From NCBI GenBank assembly GCA_021740905.1, contig JAIOYV010000001.1:62001-126000 (forward strand): a stretch of DNA of 64,000 nt. Reading direction: 5' to 3'. The notes under the pieces are model-generated. The model was not told the DNA's origin, did no database searches, and saw nothing but the letters and a program-made list of their open reading frames with translations. Source of the DNA: Bacteroidales bacterium (GTDB lineage: Bacteria; Bacteroidota; Bacteroidia; Bacteroidales; M50B96). The translations under genes were made by a program, and so were the position numbers. Shown here piece after piece: positions 1-8,833 of the stretch; the stretch's first letter is position 1, and every line of letters starts with the position of its first letter.

Positions 1-1040
1 CTCGGCTTATTGTTACCGAACACCGGGTTTTTGGGGCAACATGTGCGGTGTGCGGCCAATTGGTCAAGGGGGAAGCCCCCAGAGGCGTGAACGCCCCCGT
101 ACAATATGGCCGTAAGGCAAAAACCTTTGCCGTGTTGTTGAATTCGCATTACAAGCTACCGTTCAAAAAAGTCAGGGCATTGTTTGACGACATGTTTGGG
201 TATGCAATAAACGAATCGACCATTTATTCGGCCGCCAGGCAGAGCTACGAAAAACTTGGCCCCAGTGAGGAAATCATCAAATCAAAAGTAATCGAAAGCG
301 ATGTTGCCAATGTTGACGAATCAGGGATCAGGATATCCGGGAAACTGGCATGGCTGCACACGGCGACCACATTGCTCCATACCTACCTTTTCGTTCACCA
401 GAAACGCGGAATGGAAGCTTTGGAAAGCGACAAAAGCATACTGGACAAATTTCGGGGCTGGCTTGTGCACGATTGCTGGGGTAGTTACTTTAAATTTGAC
501 CAGTTAAAGCATGCCCTTTGCTGTGCCCATATATTAAGGGAACTAGAAGCTCTGATAGAGAATGGGCAGAGCAAATGGGCAAAATCTTTTAAAACATTTT
601 TGATGCAGGTTTACTTTCTGCCTTTCGAAGAAAGGGTCAGGCGACGGCAACAGATCGAATCCAGATACAAGAAGATTTGTGAGATTGGCCACAAGATGGA
701 GCCAGCCCCCACCAGGACAGATGGAAAAAGGGGAAGGTGCAAACGCACAAAAGGCAGGAACCTTGTTGAACGCCTTCAAAGGGAACAAGAAGCTGTACTT
801 GCGTTTGCTTTCAATAAGGAAGTCCCATTCACGAACAACCTTGCAGAAAGAGACATCAGACCGGTCAAGGTCAAGCTAAAAATATCGAACTATTTCAGAT
901 CGTTTGAAGGGGCCGAAATATATGCGAGAATCGAAAGTTTCATTTCGACTGCCAGAAAACAAAACCGAAATGTTTTTGAAGAGCTTTGCAATACATTAGA
1001 AGGTCAAAATTTCTTGACAGCAGAAATACCTGCTAAATAA
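1..1040 (+). CDS. IS66-family transposase (TnpC type), 5' end cut by window edge
   Basis: DDE transposase of an IS66-type insertion sequence. The frame is open to the first codon of the window (3-5), so the gene starts upstream; a GTG at 48 is not the real start. A CxxC pair encoded at 42-53 is the end of the IS66 zinc-finger region. Downstream are the family's acidic motifs: VDES near 313, HDCWGSY near 469 and NNLAERDIRP near 835, which supply the D, D and E residues. The C-terminus looks complete and ends in TAA at 1040. The tnpA/tnpB partners and left inverted repeat would lie outside the window, and no right terminal repeat could be assigned. Family assignment is firm; activity is unknown. 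Confidence 0.93.
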   Translation, partial: RLIVTEHRVFGATCAVCGQLVKGEAPRGVNAPVQYGRKAKTFAVLLNSHYKLPFKKVRALFDDMFGYAINESTIYSAARQSYEKLGPSEEIIKSKVIESDVANVDESGIRISGKLAWLHTATTLLHTYLFVHQKRGMEALESDKSILDKFRGWLVHDCWGSYFKFDQLKHALCCAHILRELEALIENGQSKWAKSFKTFLMQVYFLPFEERVRRRQQIESRYKKICEIGHKMEPAPTRTDGKRGRCKRTKGRNLVERLQREQEAVLAFAFNKEVPFTNNLAERDIRPVKVKLKISNYFRSFEGAEIYARIESFISTARKQNRNVFEELCNTLEGQNFLTAEIPAK

Positions 1041-1120
1041 TTACAATCTGTTAAAGATATAAAATTGTTCTGAAAGAAATATAAGAATGTAGATGGGGGC
1101 ACAGTTTTAATTTTTAGACG

Positions 1121-1187
1121 CTGTCATGTCCTTCGGACGATGACAGGTCTGGGCAACCTGACAGCGTTCGCAGAACCTGTCAGCGTT
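1121..1187. repeat. Palindromic/direct repeat cluster after IS66 gene
   Basis: A hairpin-forming stretch (1121-1146; arms CTGTCAT and ATGACAG around a TTCG loop) is followed by two near-identical 13-mers, ACCTGACAGCGTT and ACCTGTCAGCGTT (about 1156-1187). The TGACAG word recurs in both orientations. It may be a small intergenic repeat or part of the IS end. No gene is visible in 1041-1223. Confidence 0.6.
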
Positions 1188-1223
1188 GCATTGTCAAAGG
1201 GGCTTTGTAAGTTGGTGCGCAAA

Positions 1224-1409
1224 TCATAAGTCACGGAGAAATTCTTTTGCAGAACGAGATTTCATTTTTCCGGTTTGTACCAGTTTCATTTCTTCGACAG
1301 CTTCGGCAAGTTCGGCCAAAAAAATCTTTTTGTTCCCAGGCATATCAAGTTTCATAAAGCCCTTTTGTATTTGTTCACTCATTTTCATAGAACTCGATGA
1401 TTTATTCAA
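1224..1409 (-). CDS. Small antitoxin-like protein, 61 aa
   Basis: A 61-residue, charged, mostly helical protein. Its C-terminus (KMKSRSAKEFLRDL) resembles the tails of small Bacteroidota proteins that sit next to RelE/ParE-like toxins (general family impression, not a firm match). The start at 1409 overlaps the stop of the upstream ORF6N gene (1402) by 8 nt, as in a two-gene operon. No toxin gene follows it: the next thing downstream is the repeat at 1121-1187 and the IS66 gene on the other strand, so any partner may have been lost. Function unproven. Confidence 0.45.
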   Translation of the reverse strand: MNKSSSSMKMSEQIQKGFMKLDMPGNKKIFLAELAEAVEEMKLVQTGKMKSRSAKEFLRDL

Positions 1410-1938
1410 AACCTATCCTCTTTCGGTTAGCTTGATCTATTTGTTGTTGCCTGGATTCTTCCACCTGCTTCAGATATTCAAAAATCATTAAAAATTGATT
1501 GTCGTGTTCCGATAAATGTTTCCTTATTTTTTCAATCTCCTGCATGAAGTCCTTTTGCATTAACAGCATCTTTCTAAGCATAGTAAATGTTCGCATTATG
1601 GCTATATTTACTTCTATTGCTTTTTTACTATTAAGGACACTTGAGAGCATCGCTACAGCATTATCTGTAAAGGCATACGGAACAGCACCACCAAGATGTC
1701 TTTTTGAAGGTATCACATTTTGTGATACCACATTTTCTATTTCATCCGCTGTAAGTTCATACATAAAATCAGTCGGGAAACGATCTCTATTTCTACGAAC
1801 AGCTTGCTTTAACGCACTTGTTTCTACTTCATAAAACTCTGCAAGATGAACGTCGAGGATTACTTTTTCTTAACGTATAATTATGATCTTACTTGCGATT
1901 AATGTTTCCTGCAAGGCTGGCTTGTTTTCTTGCACCAT
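1402..1938 (-). pseudogene. ORF6N-domain protein interrupted by an in-frame TAA
   Basis: The translated frame matches an ORF6N (KilA-N-associated, phage/mobile-element type DNA-binding) protein. The N-terminal part from ATG at 1938 reads MVQENKPALQETLIAS and ends IIIIR; then a TAA (plus coordinates 1870-1872) interrupts; the same frame resumes with EKVILDVHLAEFYEVET, a typical ORF6N core, then HLGGAVPYAFTDNAVAMLSS and a C-terminal coiled-coil-like helix. Because frame and alignment are intact on both sides, a single substitution (for example AAA to TAA) explains the break. A shortened product from the internal ATG at 1764 would lack the start of the DNA-binding domain. Likely a recent pseudogene; a sequencing error is possible. 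Confidence 0.75.
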
Positions 1939-2010
1939 TTCTGTTTGTTTTTCCACAAATATAGGGAATTTTAGAAATAGATTATTGTATGCTTAGAATA
2001 ATATTGATTC

Positions 2011-2036
2011 ACCGCAAAGGCGCGGAGACGCGAAGT
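2011..2036. repeat. Short heptad-phased array
   Basis: ACCGCAA AGGCGCG GAGACGC repeats with 7-nt spacing in the gap between the ORF6N and PIN-domain pseudogenes. It is one of several arrays in the window with the same period but different consensus. The rest of 1939-2102 shows no gene. Confidence 0.5.
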
Positions 2037-2102
2037 TAATTTTAAACTTACTCAGCATACTGAAGATGCAGGTTGAGTGTAAAGAAAAATCGATAATACT
2101 GC

Positions 2103-2516
2103 TTAACGCCTAAACGGATTGATAATGGTCAATGTATCTTCAATTACTTGATTATCCTGCATATCTTCCGAATAGAGTATTTTGCATCCCTTCTCCAAAG
2201 CACATGAAATCATCAAACTATCGAAGAATCTATATTGATATTTTATTGAAATTTCAATAGCTTTAACAATCATCTGATTGGTAATAATTGAAACTTCAAA
2301 TGTTTCCATTAGATCTGAAATAATTTCTCTTGTTTCCTCCTTAGTTTTTACCCTCAGCTTATAAGCTAATACATTTACCAATTCATTGAGTACCTGTGTA
2401 CTCAATAGCAAATTATCAAACTAATTATCTATCAAATTTTTAACAATTGAGGACTTTGAATCTTCAGAATACAGATAGACAAGAATATTAGTATCGAAAT
2501 AGACCTTATCTTTCAT
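2103..2516 (-). pseudogene. PIN-domain (VapC-like) toxin with in-frame TAG
   Basis: The start ATG at 2516 leads into KVYFDTNILVYLYSED, the canonical PIN-domain first strand with its catalytic Asp (FDTNILVY). After 31 codons the frame meets TAG (plus 2421-2423), then continues in frame with FDNLLLSTQVLNELVNVLAYK and later RFFDSLMISCALEKGCKILYSEDM, which carries the remaining acidic PIN residues. It is therefore a full-length VapC-type RNase gene broken by one nonsense codon. The ATG overlaps the end of the upstream antitoxin-like gene by 11 nt, the usual antitoxin-toxin arrangement. An internal start at 2411 would lose the first catalytic Asp, so the toxin is probably dead. Confidence 0.8.
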
Positions 2517-2742
2517 TTGCAGCCTCTCTATCAAATTTATAATTTGTTGGCAATGAAAATTTATGTTGAGATACTAAATCGAAGAAATGCTCTTTACGCC
2601 CCTTCTTTTTCCTTTCTGATGCGTATTTTTCGATTAAAAAATCGTAGTAATCAATCAGTTCTATTTGAACATGTTTTGGTAATTCAGCAAGGTCTAGGTG
2701 GTCTTTGTATCTTGCTCGTTGAGTCAGCTCTCTTTTTAACAT
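2506..2742 (-). CDS. VapB-like antitoxin partner of PIN-domain gene, 78 aa
   Basis: A 78-residue protein with the segment LPKHVQIELIDYYDFLIEKY, which resembles the DUF2281/antitoxin pattern (LPxxxxxEvlDyieFLxxKY) seen before PIN toxins. Its end overlaps the start of the PIN-domain gene by 11 nt, suggesting translational coupling. The frame is intact although the toxin is interrupted, a common outcome when the toxin decays first. The assignment rests on this motif and gene order. Confidence 0.65.
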   Translation of the reverse strand: MLKRELTQRARYKDHLDLAELPKHVQIELIDYYDFLIEKYASERKKKGRKEHFFDLVSQHKFSLPTNYKFDREAANER

Positions 2743-2842
2743 ATCTATTACTTTAAATTACAAGATTTTCTCATACAAATATAGGTAGCATAAGAATAGA
2801 AAGCAAAAAGCTAATTTTCTTTGTTCCTCCGTTCCTTCGTGG

Positions 2843-4156
2843 TTACTTATATGCCCCGATTATCCCACCGGTAATCCGCAACAACTCAGTATTTGTGTCA
2901 ACCAAATCGTAAATGGCTTCCAAACGGCTAAAGGCAGCGTTCAGGTATTGCACCTGCACGTCGCGGTAGTTGAAAGAGTTGATGGTACCCGCCCTGAATT
3001 TTTCACTGGCTATTTCCATATTCAATTTCGAGCTTTTCAGGTTTTCTTCTGAAACAAGAAAAAGCTGACGGCGAACATTATAAAACTCATGAATGGTAAT
3101 TAGCAGGTTTTGCATGGTATGTTCCAACTCCGAAATTTCTATACCGGCAATCTCTTCCTGAATTTTTGCATTCTGAATGGCTGTTCTGGTTTGTCCTCCA
3201 TTGAACAGGTTAAAGCTTAGGCTAAAGTTGGCGTAATAATCGAACGAGTTGGAATTTGTTGCAGATGCCCCTTCGTATTTATAGCGGCTATAGGATTTAT
3301 CTGTACCAGCCGAAAGTCGGAGGTTCGGGTACAGGGCCGACTTGCTAAGGCCTGTTGCGTTCTGATACAACCGTTGATTGATGTATTGCATTTGTAGGGC
3401 TTTGTTGTCCTGCTTCATTTTGGTGATGAGGTCGCCCAGTTCGTACTGGTTTACGGGTACATTAAGCTCATCAGTGAGGGTATATTTTTTATCCGAATCA
3501 ACTGCCATCAAAAGGTTCAGGTTCATTTCTGCCGATCGCAGGTTCATCATTTGCATCAACACGAGGGAAGAATCGGAAAGGAAAGCATTCTGGGCCTGGA
3601 GCACATCGAATGTGACAGCATTTCCGATTTCTTTTTTGGTGAGCAAATAATCATACCGGTCTTTCGACAGGCTCATTAATTGGTTCAAAACATCAAGCTT
3701 TTCCTTTTCCAACAATATTTTGTAATACGCCAACACAATTCCCTGGATATTGTTTTCGACCACCAACGCAGCATTGCCTTCCGAAAGTTCCTGCAAAGTT
3801 TCAAAGTTTTTCTTGGAGATTGCCACAGCAAATCCGTTGAACAGGTTCCAGCCTAAGGATGCTCCAGGTGTCAGCCGGGTAGTATTTAATTTCGATCGAT
3901 CATCCAGATTAATTTGACTGGGCTGGTCGTCGTAGCGGTTTACGTTGGAAAGGCTTAGGTCTAATTTTGGGAGCATACCGGCATTGCCCCAGGTGTTGTT
4001 GTTCTCGGCAATTTCAATGTTCTTCTGCATAATCCTGATCTGGTAATTGTTTTCCAACCCGGTTAGGATGGCATCGGAAAGGGTAAGGTTTTCCTGGGAA
4101 TATCCCGATGGCAAAATCAGCAAAAAGAAAAGTGTTCCAAAGAATATTTTTTTCAT
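2843..4156 (-). CDS. TolC-family outer-membrane efflux channel
   Basis: An outer-membrane factor for a tripartite efflux pump, 437 aa. It has a signal peptide (MKKIFFGTLFFLLILPSGYSQ), then two homologous TolC/OEP halves: long coiled-coil helices separated by beta segments (LTLSDAILTGLENNYQIRI at the start of the first half; SLSFNLFNGGQTRTAIQNAK in the second). Length fits the family. It is the last gene of the adaptor-pump-channel operon, 136 nt after the pump gene. The substrate cannot be told from sequence. Downstream (2743-2842) no clear terminator was seen. Confidence 0.93.
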   Translation of the reverse strand: MKKIFFGTLFFLLILPSGYSQENLTLSDAILTGLENNYQIRIMQKNIEIAENNNTWGNAGMLPKLDLSLSNVNRYDDQPSQINLDDRSKLNTTRLTPGASLGWNLFNGFAVAISKKNFETLQELSEGNAALVVENNIQGIVLAYYKILLEKEKLDVLNQLMSLSKDRYDYLLTKKEIGNAVTFDVLQAQNAFLSDSSLVLMQMMNLRSAEMNLNLLMAVDSDKKYTLTDELNVPVNQYELGDLITKMKQDNKALQMQYINQRLYQNATGLSKSALYPNLRLSAGTDKSYSRYKYEGASATNSNSFDYYANFSLSFNLFNGGQTRTAIQNAKIQEEIAGIEISELEHTMQNLLITIHEFYNVRRQLFLVSEENLKSSKLNMEIASEKFRAGTINSFNYRDVQVQYLNAAFSRLEAIYDLVDTNTELLRITGGIIGAYK

Positions 4157-4261
4157 GATTGTTTCGAATATTTTATTTCAAAGTTGAATTCCGAGCCCGC
4201 CTTCCTTCAGAAAGCCACAAGGCTTGCAGTTTATTATCCAAATTTCTAATTTTTATTACTT

Positions 4262-4296
4262 TCAACGCCTACTGAGGACTGCCTACTGAGGACTAC
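4262..4296. repeat. Heptad-phased array GCCTACT/GAGGACT
   Basis: The units GCCTACT and GAGGACT alternate with a 7-nt period between the pump and channel genes. The stop codon of the pump gene (4293-4295 on the minus strand) falls inside the array, so the array has reached the 3' end of the coding sequence. Confidence 0.6.
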
Positions 4297-7200
4297 TCAA
4301 CATCTTCCCTTTTCGCAAAAATCACGGCCTTCTCAACTTCTTCCCTCGTAAACTTTTTCCCTGTCCAAAGTTGCTTTACGCCTCTTCGTATATCGTTCAA
4401 TACAATAATTAAGGCAGGGAAAAAAACCAACAGAAAAAGAGTTCCCACAGCCACACCATAAGCTAGGGAAATGGCCATGGGGATTAGGAACTGGGCCTGG
4501 AAACTATTATTTAAAATGATGGGGTATAACCCCACCGAAGTGGTGATGGTGGTAAGCAAAATAGCCCTAAACCTGGAAACCCCCGCCATGTATGCAGCGG
4601 CTTTCACTCTAAAGCCTTCAACCAAAAGCGAATTGTATTTTGATAGAAAGACCACAGCATCGTTTATGATCACCCCCGACAGGGCAACCATCCCCCATGC
4701 GCTTAACATGGAAACCGGGAAGCCTTCCAGTCCATGACCCCAAAGAGATCCTAACCAAGCAAGGGGAATCATCAAAACGATGATCAACATTTGGGTAAAC
4801 GACCTAAAGTGAATCATCAAGATAATAAGGATGATCAAAAAGGCGATGCTGAAATAGGTTGTGATGGTGTTCATGGTTTCATCGCTGTCCTGTTGCTGAC
4901 CTAAAAATTGGTACTTGACCCCAGTGTACTTTGCCAATATTTGTGGCAGTATTTTCTCTTCGATCCGTTTAATGAGGGGAGGGATTGGCTCCATAGGGTC
5001 GTGCACATCGGCATCAATGCGTACTTCGCGCGAGCTGTTGAAATGTTTTATGGCCACCGGCCCCCGCTTTATATCGTAGTAAGCCAATTCGGATAAAGGA
5101 TATTCACCCTTCGGTGTCTTAATTTTCATGTCCTCCAACTGGCCAATGTTGATGCGGTCTTGTTTGGGATAGCGCACCCAAACACGCACCTCGTCTTTCC
5201 CGACCTGGAGGCGCTGGGCTTGCCCACCATAAAATCCTTGCCGTATTTGGTTCGATATGTCGGCATGGTTCAATCCAAGAAAATAGGCTTTGGGTTTTAG
5301 CTTCAACAGGACTTCTCTTTTGCCGGCTGCATTTTGATCGACAATATTGTTCAATTCGGGAATATCTTTCATTCGGGCCATTAGCTCGGCTTTGGCCAGG
5401 TCTAGTTCCTCCAGGTCTTTACCGAGCAACGAAACCGAGATTGGTGTACCGAAAGTGTGCCGCCCGGCGGTGGAGAATTTTTCGGCTTCGGGGACAGGGC
5501 CAATTTTTTTGGTTACCCTGTTCACTACTTCATAACTCGAAACGCCAGTGTTTTCCAAATCGCGCAAAAGGACAAAAATATTACCTGTATGCGATCCAAT
5601 TTCCTGTCCATTGAAGCCAGCGCCCACCGAGAGGAAAGTATGGTTCACGAAGGGAATGGTGTCGCCAAGTTCCTCCATCAATTCATCGTTCACTTCCCAA
5701 ACAGCATTTTCGAAACGCTTCAGGTATTCGAAAGTTTGGACTTCGCCATCGCCAGGTTTAAAGGCTACATCCACATTAAACTGGTCGAAAGGGATAGAAG
5801 GGAAAAAGGTGGCTTTGATGAGTTTTCCACTAAACAGGCCCACAGTTATCAGAATAAGGGCTATGGGTATGGTAATCACAATGTATCGCCATTTGATGGA
5901 CCATAACAGGATGCGGGCATAGAATTTAAAGCGTAGCCAGTTGATCCCACCTTCGAGGTACCGTCGGATTTTTGCACCCATATCGGCCCGTTTGTTCGAG
6001 CGAAGCACATGGTTGCTACCTAGGTGGGCGGGCAAAACAAAGAAAGCCTCAAGCAAGGAGAAGAGTAGGCTGAATACAACCACAAAAGCCATTTCGAACA
6101 TAAACTCCATTCGTCCGGTACCAAAGAATAATGGCGCAAATGCGATCATTGTGGTGGTAACCGAAGTCAATACAGCTGGGGCAACTTCCATTGTCCCATC
6201 CAGGGCGGCTTGTTTTGGAGACTTTCCTTTTTCGAAATGCGAATATATGTTCTCGGCAATAACAATCCCATCGTCGACAAGGATACCGATTACCAAGATC
6301 ATCCCAAACAGCGATATCATGTTGATGGTAATGCCATACAGGGCTGCAGCCATAAACATGGCCAGGAAAGAGGCCGGGATACCCCAGGCTACCCAAAACG
6401 AAAGGCGGAAACTTAAAAACAAACCAAGCGACAATAGGACCAACAATAGACCGACACCTCCGTTGTTGTAAAGCAACTTCAACCGCTGGCCAAGCATGGC
6501 GAGAAAGTCGAATGTGATTTTCAATTCAACCGACGAATGGGTTTTGTTGAAATCTTCGACATATTGGGTCACAAAATCGGAGATCATTTCCAAATCTTCT
6601 TCGGGTAGTTTGCTAATATTGAACGAAACAGCTTGCTTCCCATTCATAAACGATTCGCCTGGCACATCTTCGAATTGCAGTTTTACAGTGGCCACGTCCC
6701 TTATCCTTATTTGATTCCCTTGGGTATCGGAACGTAGGATAATGTTGCTGATATCATTGGGGTCGATGGATCGAGAGCGCGAACGGATCATGATTTCTTC
6801 CACATCCGATTTTATTTGCCCTGCTGAAATGTCTTGGTTGTTCAAGTAAATGGCCCGCTCGATTTCCGAAAAAGTAAGACCATAGCGCATAAGGTTTTCT
6901 TCGGTTATTTCCACCGAGATTTCGATTTTCGGAAACCCGGTAATATCAAGCTGCGAAATGTAACCAGAGGCTAAAAAGTCGTCTTCGATATTGCTGGCCA
7001 GGTTTTTAAGGGTAAGCAAATCGACATCCCCCGAAAGCGACATGAACATGGCCATGGTTTTGGCGCGCTGTTTAAATACCACCGGCCGCTCAGCATTTAC
7101 AGGGAAAGAACTGATGCCATCCACCGCATTCTTTACTTCGGCAAGGGTTTCGTCGAGATCGTATTCGCCAGTGGTTTCAATAAGCACCGAACAGAAATTC

Positions 7201-7460
7201 TCCGAAGAGGTGGACGTAACTTGCTTGATGCCCACCAAACCACGGATCGAGTTCTCGACCCGCATAGTCACGCCTTCTTCCATTTCCTTGGGCGATGCAC
7301 CCGGATAAAAAACACTTACTGTTATATTACGCGAAGTGCTTTCCGGGAAAAAGGATTTCTTCATCGAAAAAATGGCGATACTACCCCCAAGTATCAAAAT
7401 GAAAATAATGATGTTGGCGTAAAAAGGGAACTTTATAAATGTCTTGACAAGGTTTCTCAT
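4293..7460 (-). CDS. RND-family efflux pump, inner-membrane permease
   Basis: A proton-driven resistance-nodulation-division transporter (AcrB/MexB-like), 1055 aa, the normal family length. It begins with a short cytoplasmic segment and TM1 (YANIIIFILILGGSIAIF), followed by a large periplasmic loop, TM2-6, a second periplasmic loop and TM8-12. TM4 carries the proton-relay pair in GILVDDGIVIAENIY, as in drug/lipophile (HAE-type) pumps rather than metal pumps. It sits between the adaptor and TolC genes and completes the tripartite system. Specificity is unknown. The last residues are KREDVE; the stop lies in the heptad array. Confidence 0.95.
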   Translation of the reverse strand: MRNLVKTFIKFPFYANIIIFILILGGSIAIFSMKKSFFPESTSRNITVSVFYPGASPKEMEEGVTMRVENSIRGLVGIKQVTSTSSENFCSVLIETTGEYDLDETLAEVKNAVDGISSFPVNAERPVVFKQRAKTMAMFMSLSGDVDLLTLKNLASNIEDDFLASGYISQLDITGFPKIEISVEITEENLMRYGLTFSEIERAIYLNNQDISAGQIKSDVEEIMIRSRSRSIDPNDISNIILRSDTQGNQIRIRDVATVKLQFEDVPGESFMNGKQAVSFNISKLPEEDLEMISDFVTQYVEDFNKTHSSVELKITFDFLAMLGQRLKLLYNNGGVGLLLVLLSLGLFLSFRLSFWVAWGIPASFLAMFMAAALYGITINMISLFGMILVIGILVDDGIVIAENIYSHFEKGKSPKQAALDGTMEVAPAVLTSVTTTMIAFAPLFFGTGRMEFMFEMAFVVVFSLLFSLLEAFFVLPAHLGSNHVLRSNKRADMGAKIRRYLEGGINWLRFKFYARILLWSIKWRYIVITIPIALILITVGLFSGKLIKATFFPSIPFDQFNVDVAFKPGDGEVQTFEYLKRFENAVWEVNDELMEELGDTIPFVNHTFLSVGAGFNGQEIGSHTGNIFVLLRDLENTGVSSYEVVNRVTKKIGPVPEAEKFSTAGRHTFGTPISVSLLGKDLEELDLAKAELMARMKDIPELNNIVDQNAAGKREVLLKLKPKAYFLGLNHADISNQIRQGFYGGQAQRLQVGKDEVRVWVRYPKQDRINIGQLEDMKIKTPKGEYPLSELAYYDIKRGPVAIKHFNSSREVRIDADVHDPMEPIPPLIKRIEEKILPQILAKYTGVKYQFLGQQQDSDETMNTITTYFSIAFLIILIILMIHFRSFTQMLIIVLMIPLAWLGSLWGHGLEGFPVSMLSAWGMVALSGVIINDAVVFLSKYNSLLVEGFRVKAAAYMAGVSRFRAILLTTITTSVGLYPIILNNSFQAQFLIPMAISLAYGVAVGTLFLLVFFPALIIVLNDIRRGVKQLWTGKKFTREEVEKAVIFAKREDVE

Positions 7461-7468
7461 TTGGGTTT

Positions 7469-7562
7469 GTTACTAGTTACTGGTTACTGGATGCTGGTTT
7501 GCACGGCGACTGCGAACTAACTACTATGAACTGCCTATTGCCTACTGTAGGTTGTGGACTGA
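7469..7562. repeat. Heptad-phased ACTG-rich array
   Basis: Units such as GTTACTA, GTTACTG, GATGCTG, CTATTGC, CTACTGT, GGACTGA and AGACTGA follow each other at 7-nt spacing between adaptor and pump genes. The array runs into the 3' end of the adaptor gene, whose last residues (about SSVHNLQ) are encoded by it. Confidence 0.6.
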
Positions 7563-8690
7563 AGACTGACCACGTATCACCTCTACCTTCGTATTTTCAA
7601 TGGCATTGATAAGAGGTTCTGACACAACATCAATCCCTTCGGGAAGCCCAGTAAATATGAGGCTGTTTTCGTTGTACTTTTCAATCGAGACAGTCTTCTT
7701 GACCAGTTTTCCTTCCACTACCGTGAATACTTCGTTGAAATTGAAAACAGCATTACGTGGGATTTCCATGCCGGCTTTAATGGTCTTGCCCGGAAAAACA
7801 GCTTTGAGGTATTGTCCATTGTAGAGGGGTTGCTTGGGATCTGGAGCCAGTTGTACAAATACACTGATCGACTGGGTGGTCACATCAACAAACTGCGATA
7901 CTCTCGAAATTTCACCATCCCACGACAACAAGCCATCCTCAGTGCTTACAACAGCCTTGTCGCCTTTGTTGAGCCAACGGATTTCTTCGGCCTTGATGGG
8001 CAATTCCAACTCCAATTGGTCGGTGCGGATAATCTGCCCCAATCGTGATCCAGGGTTGGCAACCGACCCTACTTCGCTGTTTACCTGGGTATACACTCCT
8101 TTGAAAGGCGCATAGATAAAATATTTTTTCAGCCTTAGTTCATCGCTTTGGATGGAATAATAATCGCTAAGGATATTTCTGCTTGCCAGGAATATTTTTT
8201 CCTGTTTCGATTTAATTTCAGGCAAAGCTGGCATGGGTTTGTCTATTTTAATTTGGTCGAAAAAATCGGTCCAGGTTTGATAGCTATCAGAGTAATCAAT
8301 TTTAAAATCGGGCAGGATGTTGGCGATGGAGGTCAGGAACCGGCTTTTTTTCGATTGCAGCCCCAACTCAAATTCCGCACTATAAATCTTTAACAAAAGG
8401 TCGCCTTTGTCGAAAGCTTGACCTTTTTTAAGGGGGATATTTCCTTGTAAGATCTGCCCTTGTACCTCGGAGGCAATATCGACAAGGCTTTGCGAGGCAA
8501 TCCGTCCCGATGCGCTAACCTGGCTTTCTATATCCTGATAAACTACTTTCTTTACATTTACATGCTTTTTGAGATTGGGGGCTGCCTGCATTTCCTGTTC
8601 AGGATTAAGTGTCGACAAGCCAGCCATTATTGCATAAGCTATCACAACGATAGCTAGGATGGACCCAATGATTGTTAATTTCCTCTTCAT
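7542..8690 (-). CDS. RND efflux periplasmic adaptor (membrane fusion protein)
   Basis: The HlyD/AcrA-type adaptor linking the RND pump to the TolC-like channel, 382 aa. It has one N-terminal membrane anchor (KLTIIGSILAIVVIAYAIMAGL), then a lipoyl-like half-motif (SGRIASQSLVDIASEVQGQI and KKGQAFDKGDLLLKI), a helical hairpin, the second lipoyl half (FIYAPFKGVYTQVNSEVGSV) and a beta-barrel domain. It is the first gene of the operon, 81 nt before the pump. The C-terminal dozen residues overlap a heptad repeat array, so the natural C-terminus may have been replaced. A promoter-like sequence lies just upstream at 8711-8746. Confidence 0.93.
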   Translation of the reverse strand: MKRKLTIIGSILAIVVIAYAIMAGLSTLNPEQEMQAAPNLKKHVNVKKVVYQDIESQVSASGRIASQSLVDIASEVQGQILQGNIPLKKGQAFDKGDLLLKIYSAEFELGLQSKKSRFLTSIANILPDFKIDYSDSYQTWTDFFDQIKIDKPMPALPEIKSKQEKIFLASRNILSDYYSIQSDELRLKKYFIYAPFKGVYTQVNSEVGSVANPGSRLGQIIRTDQLELELPIKAEEIRWLNKGDKAVVSTEDGLLSWDGEISRVSQFVDVTTQSISVFVQLAPDPKQPLYNGQYLKAVFPGKTIKAGMEIPRNAVFNFNEVFTVVEGKLVKKTVSIEKYNENSLIFTGLPEGIDVVSEPLINAIENTKVEVIRGQSSVHNLQ

Positions 8691-8710
8691 AATTATGGTT
8701 TTACGGGCTG

Positions 8711-8746
8711 CAAAAATAGTTATTAATCATATTCATATTTGTCAAA
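8711..8746 (-). promoter_or_regulatory. Predicted promoter of RND efflux operon
   Basis: On the minus strand, TATTTTTG (plus 8711-8718) matches the Bacteroidota -7 consensus TAnnTTTG, and TTTG (plus 8743-8746) about 24 nt upstream could be the -33 element. The predicted start of transcription is about 14 nt before the adaptor ATG. Consensus match only. Confidence 0.5.
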
Positions 8747-8799
8747 TCTTGCTTTTTTTAAAAAGCATGACGAATGAGTAAAGACAATATTTTAAAGGA

Positions 8800-8826
8800 T
8801 TTGTTTTCCAACTTTTATTACTTTTG
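8800..8826 (+). promoter_or_regulatory. Predicted promoter of HIT gene
   Basis: TACTTTTG at 8819-8826 matches TAnnTTTG, with TTTG at 8800-8803 upstream (spacer 15 nt, shorter than usual). The predicted start of transcription would fall within 1-2 nt of the ATG at 8834, implying a nearly leaderless mRNA. Confidence 0.45.
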
Positions 8827-8833
8827 AAAATGT

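Noticed and set aside
1402-2742. Stop codon reassignment (TAA/TAG read as sense)
   Set aside because: TAA, TAG and TGA are used as normal stops throughout the long genes in this window; only the two accessory genes are affected.
5457-6471. Plus-strand open frames opposite the RND pump gene
   Set aside because: Shadow frames of a well-supported gene with low-complexity Ser/Arg-rich products.
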